A stretch of 64,000 nucleotides of DNA from Cristatella mucedo (Eukaryota > Bryozoa > Phylactolaemata > Cristatellidae): NCBI GenBank assembly GCA_009760855.2, contig WPIO01000041.1:3468628-3532627 (forward strand), in the 5' to 3' direction. Positions within the stretch are counted from its first letter, which is position 1; each line of letters starts with the position of its first letter. Position numbers and translations under genes: made by a program. Positions 1 to 10,497 of this stretch are shown piece by piece. The notes below the pieces were generated by a model. That model saw nothing but the letters and a program-made list of their open reading frames with translations. It had not been told where the DNA came from and ran no database searches.

Positions 1-664
1 GCGGAGGAATGGGACAGCTAATTTATCGTCCACACAGGACCTGAGGGTGCGAAGAGGCTGAAACTGGTGCAGCTGTTCAGCTAGGTCCGAAGAAGCTAAG
101 CCGTGGCTGGCCTTGTGGGTCAGCATAAGAACTTGGCTCTGTATCCGTTGGTCAACCGGTATCCGTCCTAGCTCTTTTAGCAAAGGAGACACGTGCTCAA
201 ACTCTGGGTCTTGAAGACTAGCCTTGCAGCCATATTCGTAGTCAGCTGCACTGGCCTAGTTGCTTTCTTTGGTAGCCCAGCAAAAAGGGAATTACAGTAA
301 TCAAGCCACGACAAATAGAGCTAGTTAAATTTTTTGCAAGCCACTGCAAAAGACAGCTCCTAATCTAGGATAGGGATCGGAAGTGATGGCTAGCTGTAGA
401 AGCAGTCTTGTGAATGAAACTTTTAAAATTGAGGCAGGTGTCCAAAACGGCGCCTAAATTTCGAGCACCTGTGATGGTCGCACGAAGCATCACCTATTAG
501 AAGAGCACAGCTTTTTAATCCAGCTACACGTTTAGGGTGTCTTATGAGCAGCAGTTCGGTTTTATCGTCATTTAGTTTCAAGAAGTTTTCCGACATCCGG
601 GATCGAATGTCGGCAAGGCAAGCATTCAGTTTCTCAGTTGCTGCAGCAGATTCGATGGTTTGAA

Positions 665-961
665 TTACAAATACAGCTGAGTATCGTCAGCATAAAAGTG
701 ATATTCTATTCCATGAGCCTTAATCACTTTTCTCAGAGGTTGATTATAAATGGAGAACAGCAAGGGACCGAGTACAGACTCTTGAAGGACTCCACATATG
801 ACCCGTCTCGCTTGTGAGACCTGACCCCCACATGACACGGATTTAACACGATCAGACAAGTACGATTGAAACCACGCCAGTGCCTCGTCTGCCAGACCGC
901 TGGTTGTTCTCAATCGTTCAAGTAGAACATCGTGATTAATAGTGTCGAAGGCAGCAGACAA
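665..961 (-). pseudogene. Reverse transcriptase catalytic-core fragment of LINE-B
   Basis: A 98-codon open frame holds RT motif A (AFDTINHDVL, catalytic Asp in FDT) and motif C ([10 protein letters not shown] with an intact YADD). Between them are SYLSDRVKSVSCGG and the GVLQESVLGPLLF stretch; related elements usually read [13 protein letters not shown], so the highly conserved Gly is probably Glu here. Both catalytic Asp motifs survive, but the flanking frames are shifted, so this is a fragment of a dead polyprotein and not an active gene. Confidence 0.8.
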
Positions 962-1088
962 ATCTAGCAGAGCTAGGGCAGTGACATCCCCGTCATCGTT
1001 GCCACGTAGAATGTCATTGTTAAGACTAAGGAGAGCAGTTTCAGTGGAGTGATCTTGAACCCTGATTGAAGTTTTTCTGACATTTCAT

Positions 1089-1980
1089 TCTTTTCAATAT
1101 GTTCAACCAGCTACGTAGCAGCAATTCTTTCAATAATCTTTGATACGAAAGGAAGAATTGAAACTGGGTGATAGTTTACAAGGACCTCTGTATCTAATCC
1201 AGGCTTTCTAAGTATGGGTCTAACGATTGCCGATTTGAAGGACTTGGGTACGACCCCATTTTCCAAAGAACGATTGCAAATCTCGGTTATGATGAGGCTA
1301 AGTTGGTCTGCCAATGAAGACCACAGAGTTGATGGTGTAGGATCTTCAGGAGACGAGCTCTTTTTACCAGACCTTATTAAGGTAGCCACATCGCATGCAG
1401 AAACCTCGGAAAACCATTTAAGGAAGGTCTCAGGTTGTGATTTCGCAATTGCTTTTGTCGGAGGGGGCTTTATGGAGGCACGAATGCGCACAATTGTTTC
1501 AGTAAAGAAGGGCTGAAAACTTTTCGGCTGAGCCTTTTCAATACGTTCAACCAGCTGTTTAGCAACAATTTTTTCAAGAATCTTTGACAAGAAAGGAAGA
1601 AGGGAGACTGGGTGATAGTCTGCAAGGACCTCTGTATCTAATCCAGGCTTTTTAAGTATGGGTCTAACGATTGCCGATTGAAGGACTTGGGGACGACCCC
1701 TTTTCCCAGAGAAGCATGAGAAATCTTGAATATGGCAGGGCCAAGTTGGTCTGCTAGTGAAGACCACAGAGATGAAGGTATAGGATTTTCAGGAGACGAA
1801 CTCTATTAACTAGACCTTATTAAGGTAGCCACATCGCATGCAGAAACCTCCAAGAACCTTTAAGGAAGGTCACAGGTTGTGGAACTGCGATTGCTTTAGT
1901 CAGAGGGGGCTTTATTGAGGCACGAATGTGCACAATTGTTTCAGTAAAGAAGGCGGGAAAATTTTTTGGCTGAGCCTTTA
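1089..1980 (-). repeat. Direct tandem duplication (about 443 bp, two copies) inside LINE-B
   Basis: The unit starting TTTTCAATATGTTCAACC at 1089 recurs as TTTTCAATACGTTCAACC at 1532. The two ~443-bp units align over their whole length and each encodes the same RT-finger block (IVRPILxKPGLDTEVL). The units differ by scattered substitutions, so the duplication is old. Confidence 0.8.
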
Positions 1981-2460
1981 ATATCTGGAGAGTCAGACCT
2001 CTCAGCATTGGCTAGTAAATGGTTTACTGTCTTATATATCTGTCTAGTGTCCGACTGGTAGGAATTCAGCTTTCGAGTGAAAAAAGAAGCCCTGGATTTT
2101 GTATGCTTCCGGGTGTAAACTCGAAGGAAGTCTTTGAAGTTGACTAGATCTGCATCCAACCCCGATTTCCTGAAACGACGTTCAAGCCTGCGCTTAACCC
2201 GGTGCATCTTCGGGAGTTGGCTGAATGCCCGCCTGAATGCTGCTTCAGCATCTCGTTGGCTGAACAGCAGCAAACTGTTTGGGGACGAGGTAGAGAGAGT
2301 TGTAAACCTTGCCACCATGAGCTTTGAATGAGGTTGTCTGGCCATGTTGCCAATATGCCTTAAGGCACACCCGCTACTGCAAAGCATGTAAGTGTAGACA
2401 TTCAACTGAGTGAGAAAACGTGATTCAGTAGCCGGTGACCATTGGTCCAAGGCCCAAATA

Positions 2461-2755
2461 GGAATCGCATGGCCTAAGCAGACACAGGGCCTCTAGCGAT
2501 TGAGGGGAGGACTGTGGCGCTTGCTAGATGACTCGGCAGTCTGGCACGTCCATGTATTTGCGACATCTGTGGGAACACCCATCTACCACAAAATACCACC
2601 AGCTGTCGGGCAGGTTAGGAACGAACGATAGCTGGCCAGTGCAAAAAGCGATGCATGCTTGAAAGATAAGGCTGCCAGAGTACAACTCTGAGTAGGAGAG
2701 AGGGAGAGGGTAGAGGGCTAAATCCCCCATTGCCTTCAGCCTCAAGAGTGTGTAG
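2461..2755. other. No recognisable feature
   Basis: About 300 bp between LINE copies. I see no splice-flanked open frame or known repeat here apart from a short purine-rich run near 2695-2715. Confidence 0.4.
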
Positions 2756-3410
2756 ACTGGGCATGGCCAGCCTGGTTTCTGCTCATACAGTGCTTTGCAG
2801 TTGCCTCACCACACCACTTCTCACCGACCTGCACTGGCTACCAGTCAAGCAGCGGGTAGACTTCAAAGTTTTGTCCCTCACTTTTAGGTCCCTTTATTCT
2901 TTGACTCCAGCCTACCTATCAGATTTACTACCCCACCAGGCCAAGCATCGTACCACCTGCCTTTCGGAAACTAACTGTTTACCTATACCTCCTACAAACG
3001 TCAGATCCTTTGGAGACCGTGCATTTAGTTCGTATGCTCCCAAAGCCTGGAACTCCCTCCCGACTTGCTATCAGAACATCCCCTGACTTGTCCACATTTA
3101 AAAAAAAAACTTAAAAGCGCCTATTTAGGACAGCATTTAGTGGGTCCCTTTGATTCGTCCTTGATGTGCTTATGCGTCCTGACACTGTGCATGCTGCCAC
3201 TAACCACATTTGCATGCTTACCCTGTGCATGTCACCCCTAACCATGTTATTTATGTTGTTTATCAAGCATGATATTACTCACCATTCAATCGCGTTTTCC
3301 TTTGCAGCTAATGTAAAGCCCCCAGAAAGTGATTGTGTTCTCTGATGTTGCTTTATCAAGTGCATTATTATTATTATTATTATTACTATTATTATTAATA
3401 TTATTATTAT
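2756..3410 (+). mobile_element. LINE-A copy, 5' truncated, with (TTA)n tail
   Basis: The translated C-terminus of the LINE-A RT ORF is visible ([18 protein letters not shown], then [30 protein letters not shown]), followed by the family 3' UTR and a run of ATT repeats at 3367-3410. The terminal hairpin and the TTATCAAGTGCATTATTATT end identify the family. Confidence 0.85.
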
Positions 3411-3474
3411 TGAGCTATACAAAACTCTCCTGTGTAACACCTTGATAGCATTTGGGGAGTTGCATTACATTACC
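3411..3474 (+). mobile_element. LINE-B 3' tail fragment
   Basis: Reads GAGCTATACAAAACTCTCCT, then the family end and TTGCATTACATTACC. It is the last ~65 bp of LINE-B, directly abutting the LINE-A tail. Confidence 0.7.
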
Positions 3475-4155
3475 TAAGTCTTCTTTCCCGAAGCCATGCT
3501 GACTCTGTGGTGTGACTTTCTCTAAAAACCAGACTGAAACTTACTTGCTAGGTTTGAAGTTTCATTTTTTTTATAAGAGTTCAGCTGGTGTGCCACAAAT
3601 CGCTCCAGTTTCTTTTATAGGAACTGTTATAAGTGAGACTGGGCAGACGCTTCTCAAGTTCTCATCGTTTGGTATTGCTTACTTAAAAAAATATATATAT
3701 ATACATATAATTCATTTGTATAATGCCCTAAGAGAACATGATCTCTATTCAGGGGCTTCACATTAGCCTCAGGGCTTGCCCACGACTTTAGCCAGACCTT
3801 GGTTGGGGCGAGCACCTTAACCACTGGACCAAACCAGCTCGGCTAAGTCTATCTTGTTGACAAAGATGCTAAATAAGCGATCTGCAAGACTGCCACAAGG
3901 ATCGCTTGGTAAGGAGCTAACATGGGAGTAGTTAAGGAGAGGATTGATGGTAGACAACAGCATTTTTTGAGTGTGCATCTGTGATTCAACAATGTTTTTG
4001 TCTAAGCTAGACCTGGCATTTGCTAGGATAGATGAGTATGATCTACAGCAATCATTGTAATCCTGTCGACGGGCAGTTAGTCCTGATCTTTTGTGTGCTT
4101 TTAAGCTTGGGCTTAGAAGAACTAGCTAGTTTAGTGTCTCCAATAAACCATATAC
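3475..4155 (-). mobile_element. LINE-A internal fragment, split by a SINE
   Basis: 3475-3700 matches, on the minus strand, the RT block also seen at 22.9-23.1 kb (tripeptides around [11 protein letters not shown] and LSKTLE). 3847-4155 matches the endonuclease-RT linker present in plus orientation at 16.2-16.45 kb. A SINE-1 copy lies between them. Sequence between the two blocks appears to be missing, so the copy is also deleted. Confidence 0.7.
3711..3845 (-). mobile_element. SINE-1 (tRNA-derived), nested in LINE-A
   Basis: On the minus strand it begins AGCCGAGCTGGTTTGGTCCA (A-box-like TGGTCCAGTGGTTAAGG), then a B-box-like segment (GTGGGCAAGCCC; consensus of the other copies GTGGGCTCGAGCCC). 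It ends in the LINE-A-like tail CTATACAAATGAATT form. About 135 bp, complete. Confidence 0.85.
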
Positions 4156-4577
4156 CGTCTGGGCAAGGACTGGCCAGACAGCAGCTGTTTTTTATGGGAA
4201 AAGGGACTGTTGGCATAGTGTATTCGTTGATGGCTAACACATTGTCAGGCTATGACTTTATTCTGTCAACATACGAGGGAGCGCGAGAGAGATAGTGAGA
4301 GATGGTCCGATCAGGTCGAAAGAGAGGCAGAGAAGGGTGCATTTGCTTAGCCCAAGCTGTTGGAGGAAAGTTCTTTTGTCTGCCACAACAAGACTGGTGT
4401 GGGAGTATGAGCAAGTCTGACCTCAAAGGTGATTGGCCTCAGAGCTGGCAAGTGGTTGGGTGGCCAGTGGTTACTACAGGACTTTGCCTTGGACCAGCTA
4501 CATATTTACAATATATTTGTGGTCAGCAGCAACAGGTCGATGCACCATTCAAGAGGGGACTAGTGGTCTTAGCTGTG
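4156..4577. other. No recognisable gene
   Basis: Open frames exist here but are short and lack splice-flanked, protein-like structure. No known repeat is recognised. Confidence 0.35.
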
Positions 4578-4991
4578 GCTTCGTTTAATTGATGGCACTG
4601 CCTCTGATCATTGTAGGAGTAGGCTGTGGCACTCGAGGTGGTATGTGGTCAGGATGTGCTATTAGTGATTGTTGTGACAAGGGAGTCACCTGCACTCCTG
4701 TGGGCGAGACTGGTGAAGAGAGTTGTGCTTCCCCCTGTTCCGTGCATAGTGGAATAAACTAGGGGTGTTGCTCGTCGGCTGGTATTCTGTGCTGTATGCG
4801 ATGATAACCAAACTAAAAGCTATTTTTGGAGGCGGAGGTGGCCTACAGCAATGTTGCTTGAGCAATTTCAAGTCGGTGATGACTTTGCAACTTGGCTGCT
4901 TGACTCGGAACGGAGGCTCGAGCCGTGCGGTGTCAATCCGACAGTCTAGCTTATTTATCTTCCTCTGTTCCTGGAAGGAAGTTCCTTCTAT

Positions 4992-5186
4992 GTGTACTCC
5001 TACATGCCAATGACAATGAAGGATAACCACCGTCTGCTTTGTGAGGCTCTGTTGACAGCACTGGCTAGCCCGGTAGGTGAAGCAAAACTGCTGAGCTCTG
5101 AGTTAGCAAAGGTTTGTCGAGAGAGGGTGGCGACAGAAGAGATCAGAAGACATCAGACCAGTACCGATCGCCAACGACTGCCTTGA
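4992..5186 (+). CDS. Gag-like ORF fragment (ALxSPxGxAxLL module)
   Basis: A 64-codon frame encodes DNHRLLCEALLTALASPVG, then EAKLLSSELAKVCRERVATEE and a basic tail, ending in a stop. The same order of residues (EALxxAxxSPxGxAxLLxxxLxKxxR, then stop) is seen at 39873-40016, in another LTR-flanked locus 35 kb away. This argues for a shared retroelement-derived protein module rather than chance. Function unknown; a gag C-terminal segment is the simplest reading. No zinc knuckle is visible. Confidence 0.45.
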   Translation: MYSYMPMTMKDNHRLLCEALLTALASPVGEAKLLSSELAKVCRERVATEEIRRHQTSTDRQRLP

Positions 5187-5370
5187 TGCAAACTTCGATG
5201 CTGGCCCTGGTAGCAGGGCCAGAGCCGATGAGCCCTGCAGACAGTATCGGCCAAGGTGTGACCTGAGACCACCGTTGTGCTATGGGGACTATGTGTTTAC
5301 TGTTTAGCCTTCTCATGGTCAAACAGTGGAGAAGACCAGCTGCTTGCTGCTTCTGCTACGTCGTAGATTA

Positions 5371-5460
5371 ATAATAATAAGAATAATAATATGCCTGATA
5401 AAGCACCCTCAGAGAACTCAAATCTCTTTCTAGGCGCTTTGCATTCGCGGCAAGGATATA
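5371..5460 (-). mobile_element. LINE-A 3' end fragment
   Basis: Starts with TAATAATAATAAGAATAATAAT and continues with the reverse complement of the LINE-A terminal hairpin (AAAGCACCCTCAGAGAACTC...CTAGGCGCTTTGC). About 85 bp, inserted between the repeats of the LTR-like locus. Confidence 0.8.
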
Positions 5461-6159
5461 TCTCCAGATCAGGTGGGCATATGGTTTCGTTTAATTGATG
5501 GCACTACCCCTGATCGTTGTAGGAGTTGGCTGTGACACAAAATGTGGTATGCGGTCGGGATATGCTATTAGTGATTGTTCTCACAAGGAAGTCACCGACA
5601 CTCCGGTGGGCGAGAGGGGCGAAGAGAGTTGTGCTCCCCCTGCTCCATGCGTAGTGACTTGAGACCACTGGTGCACTATGGGGACTGTGTGTTTACTGTT
5701 TAGCCTTCTCGTTGTCAAGCAGTGGACAAGAGCAGGTGCTTGCTGCTCCGGCTATGTCATGGATTGATCTCCAACTGATGGTGTTGCTCGTCGGCTGACA
5801 TTCCATGCTGTTCGAGACGATATCTACATTATTCTTCGAGAGAAAAGTTATGATGAGTTCAATAGTGATTGGTCTAAAAGAGGAGAGAGAGGAAGAGCAT
5901 GGTGATGTGGAGTGCCACTCCGGCAGGTATGGCAGTGAGGGATGGAGTCATTTATTTTGCTTTTTCTTATCTATGAAGAATTTGGAAGATTGCTCGTCTA
6001 AGTCTCAATTGGGATCACTGGGTAGTAAGCTTACCTGTAAGCAGTTAGGAAGATAGTCAATAGTGAACATTAAGACTTCCGGCTTATGTTTCTATGATCA
6101 TACTCTCCCTTTCTCTGCTAAATAGGGACTTGTCATCAGCTAAAAATTGATTTATAGGA

Positions 6160-6400
6160 CCTCCAAAGATCCTCAAATTTCAATCAGTAGGCAGCGAGTC
6201 CTGATTTTTGTAGCCTCCGCTTAGTATTGATTGCATCATTGTCACTTTTAAACCATCGGTCACCTGGGTGATGACAGATCTGTCGTTTAGTCGGAGGTGC
6301 AAATTCATCTAGAACTTTGGCTAACGTTATGGTTTGCTATTTCGCCAAGGAGGAAGAACGGTAGGAAGGTCTAACAGAAGGGCAGAGGAGAAATACTTCA
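6160..6400 (-). mobile_element. LINE endonuclease-RT linker relic
   Basis: The minus strand encodes DRWFKSDNDAINTKRRLQKS, resembling the PWF..D......KRRRRLERxWRKTG linker of CR1/L2-type elements. No RT domain follows, so it is a small degraded fragment. Confidence 0.5.
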
Positions 6401-6825
6401 CCTACCGAAAGACTTGATAGCATTTAAAATAAAGGAAGATAGAAACCCACCAGTTCCTTAAGCCTGTGATCCATCCGTCTGAATTGTCTTTCGCGAACAT
6501 GTTTCGCGTGCATTCATCAAATATCTAGTGCCAGGAAAGAGATCGAGCTCTCTTACGGCTCTACTTAAGTTTCTTTTATTATTAATATTAATACTATATA
6601 GAACATTACATTTACTCGATCCAAATTTTTTATGAGCATCTGTGCAACTAGCAAGATCGAGGAATGTGGCCAAGATAATCAAATATCATCGTGAACGTTA
6701 AATTAAGTTGCCAGAGTTGGTCATGCAAACGATAGATCATATAAATGCATCGAAATGCTCAGTCATTTGGATGGCTAACCAGTTTTTTGGCGCCTGCTCA
6801 TCTTGATCTCTATTGTGCTTTACAG

Positions 6826-7304
6826 ACCCTCAAGTTGTTCCTGTGACTCCCAATGCTGCAGCACGTGATTCATGCAGTAAGAGTACCGTCGAGGCCCGTA
6901 CGAATGGATTGGTAACGATGCGAAATCGGCTATCATTGACCAGAAGCAGGCCTTACCCTCCGCTCATGCAAGCACGGGAAGAGTGCCTCAAAGCACCCTG
7001 TAGAGCTATTGGCGGTGACAAAGGCTACCAGACAGCTAATGCAGATGAAGCTTACTCTATATTTGACTTTTCTGACTCTAGCATCCCAACTTCAGTAACA
7101 GCAGCCTCGTCTTCAAGGCCGATTCAGGAACGCAGGCGATCTCAACGTGGTGCAGCCACCCATATACTGAAAGCTTGCCAGCAGAAAGCTCAGACTAGCG
7201 GCCGAACACACGGCACCGATCCGGCATACGATATTTTCAAGTTCGAGCCAGAAGAGACTAATGATTCAGATACCATGTTTAAAGACTTTGATCTTGAACC
7301 ATGA
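6826..7304 (+). CDS. Terminal coding exon of an unrecognised host gene
   Basis: A good 3' splice site (TTGTGCTTTACAG) precedes an uninterrupted frame of 158 codons plus a split codon (incoming phase 1), ending TGA at 7304. The protein is hydrophilic, rich in Ser, Arg and acidic residues, with no membrane segment. Near the middle is a basic block (RPIQERRRSQRGAATHILKA). Three similar aromatic-acidic motifs stand out: AYSIFDFSDSS, AYDIFKFEPEE and the C-terminal MFKDFDLEP. A conserved-looking stretch is SRPYPPLMQAREECLK. Composition suggests a nuclear or regulatory protein, but I do not recognise the family. AATAAA lies 174 nt downstream. Upstream exons were not found; the 5' side is filled with transposon remnants. 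Confidence 0.7.
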
Positions 7305-7477
7305 ATTAGCCTAAGTTGGTTGTATTATCGCCTTTTAGGTGGTGACCTCAAAAAATCTCTAGTGATTTAGTAAAATAGCAAGCACACGAATACTTATAGT
7401 TACATTGATATAACTTTGCTTAATGCTCACGAGGCACCACAGCACAATCTTTTTGATCTTGATCACGTTGTGCTGTT

Positions 7478-7483
7478 AATAAA
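7478..7483 (+). terminator. Polyadenylation signal AATAAA
   Basis: Canonical AATAAA 174 nt after the stop codon of the 6826-7304 exon, in an AT-rich segment. It is the likely 3' end signal of that gene. Confidence 0.5.
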
Positions 7484-7708
7484 AGCACAGTCTTACAAAA
7501 ACAGAAGTGAATAGAACCTAGTTAAGATCTCATTTATGCATGGAAAAATAGCCTTAAGTACTATGAACGATAAATAAAACCTTAAAAAAAAGTGCTGCCG
7601 TGAGCGGTTCACGAGCAATATTGTGTCAAACTCCGAAACCATGAATTGCAAGCCAGTCATAATCAGGCCTAAACCTTGCTTCTTCTCAAGCATATTGTTG
7701 CTCATTTA

Positions 7709-7843
7709 GATGGTTTGGTACAGCGGTCAAGATGCTTGCCCCGACCAAGGCCTAGCTAAGGTCGTGGGCTCGAGCTCCGAGGCATATTTGAAGCGCCTGA
7801 ATAGAGATTAAGTTTTCTTGGGGCACTATACAAATGAATTATA
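7709..7843 (+). mobile_element. SINE-1 (tRNA-derived), complete
   Basis: GATGGTTTGGTACAGCGGTC start, A-box-like region, then GTCGTGGGCTCGAGCTCC (B-box region). The 3' part GCGCCTGAATAGAGATTAAG leads to CTATACAAATGAATTATA. Confidence 0.85.
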
Positions 7844-8474
7844 TATAATTATATGTAGATGAATATTAGGAACTTGGCGTCTCATAATAGGCATCAAGTC
7901 TTTGCTGTTACTAAATCTGAGATGATGGTAAAAGAAAAAAGCGCTCCACGATGTAGCCCGAGTGAATTGTGACCTTCCAGGAACGCTTTTATCGCCCGCC
8001 GCCTCATAACCTGATTTTTATATGAAGAGCTCGATACGTCTCACAAACAGACTCTCACGGAATGCTCCAATAATTTTGTAGGTCGAGTTGTCGTCCGACA
8101 TGATTTTCAAAATTTTAAAGAAGGCTTGACATTGCATGAGATTGATCATTTTTCCAGTCCTGCTGAAGTCTTGGCTAAGAAGTAAAATGACACTTAGCTC
8201 CGAAGTCTTGTTAGAGTCTTTCCTAAACTTTAGACCACCTCCAGTCGTAGTGATGTATGAACCGAAAACTCAAATAAGAAAGGAAGCAAATCTCACCTTA
8301 AAGGCGGCTTCAGAAGGTAAACATAGTCTTTTATACTAAACAGCATTCGTGATCGAGGGAAATTACATAGTTTCGGCAGTGCAGCTGTGAGTTGAAGTGA
8401 ATGAATTGCATCGTGTCAAGACAACTGTGGCCACTAGCAGCCTGATTTTTGCAGTGTAACTAGCATAAGTGAAC
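7844..8474. other. No recognisable gene
   Basis: AT-rich sequence with only short open frames; no splice-flanked coding pattern or known repeat seen. Confidence 0.35.
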
Positions 8475-8640
8475 CGTGATGGCACACTAGGTAAGGTGGA
8501 TGCTTTTCACGACCTCGGACCCGAAGTCGTGGGTTCGAATCCTGTGGTGGGTGATCCTTTATCGCCGCTGCAAGTTGCGGTGATAGCCGTAAACGCTCTT
8601 CTGCCGTTATACAAAAGAGGCTGTTAGATCGGCTAGTATA
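8475..8640 (+). mobile_element. SINE-2 (tRNA-derived), complete
   Basis: CGTGATGGCACACTAGGTAA start (A-box-like TGGCACACTAGG), GTGGGTTCGAATCCTGTGG (canonical B box GGTTCGAATCC). The family body contains GGTGATAGCCGTAAA, and the end is ACAAAAGAGGCTGTTAGATC. The other clear copies are at 34316-34471 and 60128-60292. Confidence 0.88.
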
Positions 8641-9094
8641 AGCACTGCAGTAAGAACGCGGGGTAGGCTATACATGCAAAAACACTGCAATGTGTTTGGA
8701 TTGTAGCTCATTTGCCTAGAATATGGCGCTGTGCTTTATAGAATCGTCTGAATTAGTTTACTCCCAACGGTAGCCAAAGGGCTAACAAGCTCTTTGGAAT
8801 AAGTTAATTAGAGTATTGGCTCTTGTTAAATTTCGTGCCGTTCTTGAAAACGTCACATTGCAGCTTGGCTTTCATCAGCAGTGCGAAACCTCGTCTGTTA
8901 GTGGTAAAATTTTATTTTTATTAACTTCAGCAAATACAGGCTATTGATTTTAGGTGGATCTAACCCCCGTATCAATAAATTCCGCCTAGATGTGACACCA
9001 GTAAAATATAGCAACTCAATCACATATCAAGGCTGTAATCACGCTAAACTCGAATTTTCTTGCTGCTATTATTGCTGGCATCTGCACTACGATG
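8641..9094. other. No recognisable gene
   Basis: Short open frames only; no repeat family recognised. Confidence 0.35.
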
Positions 9095-9872
9095 GCAGCA
9101 AACTTGGTCACTCAAACCAAGACACTACTTATGGCCGAGCCTAGTGCGACTCAGAAATTGGAATAAGTGTCCCTTAAAATTGCCTTTACCACCAAATCTC
9201 TTGTCATAGATGCACGAAATCTGAGTTCCAGTTTCAAAGCTCCTTTCATTAGACATGCACGTAAGCTCAGCAGTCAAATGTGTTTACATTCTGCTGCAAA
9301 ATATTTCTAAAATGTGGGCATACTTAGACAAGGATACTATATCTAAATTGGCCTATGTATATGCATATGCACTTTCGACTTATAGAACTCACTGCGTGCA
9401 GGCCTACCACCCTTTACAATCAGGCGCTTGCAGTTGGAACAAAACTCTGCAACTAGGCTTGCCTGTCGTGAGCTTCGCACACCACTTCTCGCCGACCTGC
9501 ACTAGTTTCCAATCAAGCAGGGCATCGACTTCAAGAATATTTCACTCACTGATAGGTCTTTCCGTACTCGTGCTTTAGATTACCAATCAGAACTACTCAC
9601 GAGATCAGGCTAGACATCGTACGATCTGCTCTTCTGTCTTTAGCTCTGCCTTGAACCAACCAAAATATCACATGGAGACCGTGTGTTTAGTTCGCATCCT
9701 TCCAAATCCCGGAACTCACTCTTGAGTGGCGTCATGACATCCTTGAACTTAAAAAAACTTGAAAAGAAGCTTAACCTGCATTTCCTTTCGCAGCATTAAT
9801 TGGGTCCTTCTGAATTATCCTTGTTATGCTTATGCGGGCTGACTCCTGCGCATGCTATCACTGATCATACTA
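9095..9872 (+). mobile_element. LINE-A copy, heavily degraded
   Basis: Base-by-base it follows the LINE-A RT C-terminal region (GGCAGCAAACTT..., GATACTATATCTAAATTGG, CACTTCTCGCCGACCTGCAC). It has many substitutions and frame breaks and ends just before the inverted LINE-B tail at 9876. Confidence 0.75.
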
Positions 9873-9875
9873 AAA

Positions 9876-10275
9876 TGTAATGTAATGTTTCTCCGTCTGT
9901 AACTCCACAAAGACTCTGTAGATGTTGCACAGAAGAGTGTTTATAGCACTCTTAAAGTCTAAGCGGCGGGGTCTCGCACGGTAGCCAACATACACCATCT
10001 CACGCAACAAAGAGAAAGTGAATAGCATAGTGTCTGAGTTGGAAGAGCAGTCGAGGTAATGAGTAGCATGGATGTTACAGTAGAAAGGACGGAAATGATG
10101 CGCCACAGTTGGCAGCAGAAGAAAAGGTTGTCACAGCGTAGGAATTTTAGGAATTCCACAGTCTACGACCTGCAGAGCAAAAGCTTCTGTCGCCAACAGT
10201 CTTTAAGCTCTGGAGTGAAGCAGCTAATAAGGACCTAAGGGCTTTGAGGAGGCAGAAACTGGTGAAGCAGTCCAG
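9876..10275 (-). mobile_element. LINE-B 3' part, degraded
   Basis: Starts with the inverted tail ATGTAATGTTTCTCCGTCTG and continues through the C-terminal ORF region (minus-strand CTTTAAGACTGTTGGCGACA and AGCTACTTC-type sequence). About 400 bp, 5' truncated. Confidence 0.8.
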
Positions 10276-10282
10276 CTACTTT

Positions 10283-10345
10283 TGCAAAATGCCCAGAAAG
10301 AGATTTATTTCTCTGAGGATGCTAAAAAATCCTAGTATTATTATA
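10283..10345 (+). mobile_element. LINE-A 3' tail
   Basis: GCAAAATGCCCAGAAAGAGA followed by TTTCTCTGAGGATGCT and an AT-rich tail matches the terminal hairpin region of LINE-A, degraded. Confidence 0.65.
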
Positions 10346-10497
10346 TTTATTACTAAGCACATAAAAGCTAATATCATGCTCAGGCCCTCATAATCAAGCA
10401 AAAGTGACGACATTCTTGGCAACCAGTGAGCAAGACCTCTGACATGCTCTGAATTATGCACAGATATGCACGCAAAGTACACTAGATCAGTAATAGT

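Larger units (their letters stand above)
1..2460 (-). mobile_element. LINE-B retrotransposon copy, broken (RT region to 3' part)
   Basis: Read on the minus strand this is a CR1/L2-like non-LTR element running past the left edge. Starting near 2450, one sees the endonuclease-RT linker (a basic stretch with RLERRFRKSGL), then RT fingers (SAIVRPILKKPGLDTEVLADY and [14 protein letters not shown]), then RT motif A (AFDTINHDVLLERL) and motif C ([10 protein letters not shown]), then the downstream part. The frame is broken several times and a 443-bp internal tandem duplication is present. The same family recurs at 9.9, 28.6, 29.3, 32.1, 43.4, 57.7 and 63.7 kb. Confidence 0.88.
4578..5770 (+). mobile_element. 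LTR-retroelement-like locus with direct repeats
   Basis: A ~170-bp block (4578-4752, TTTAATTGATGGCACT start) recurs at 5484-5655. A ~110-bp block (5262-5370, CTATGGGGACT, TTTACTGTTTAGCCTTCTC) recurs at 5657-5765. Both the first block and the end of the second pair are followed by GTGTTGCTCGTCGGCTG (4765 and 5781). This looks like LTR ends next to the start of an internal region. Between the repeats lies a gag-like ORF. A LINE-A tail has inserted at 5371-5460. AATAAA occurs at about 4752. Family not resolved; no protease, RT or integrase is present. Confidence 0.5.

Noticed and set aside
4032-4295. 87-codon ORF near 4.1 kb
   Set aside because: Runs antisense through the LINE-A linker fragment; a shadow of the transposon.
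8475-8560. tRNA gene at the SINE-2 heads
   Set aside because: A and B boxes are present, but no cloverleaf with a paired acceptor stem was found, and the copies share a non-tRNA tail.
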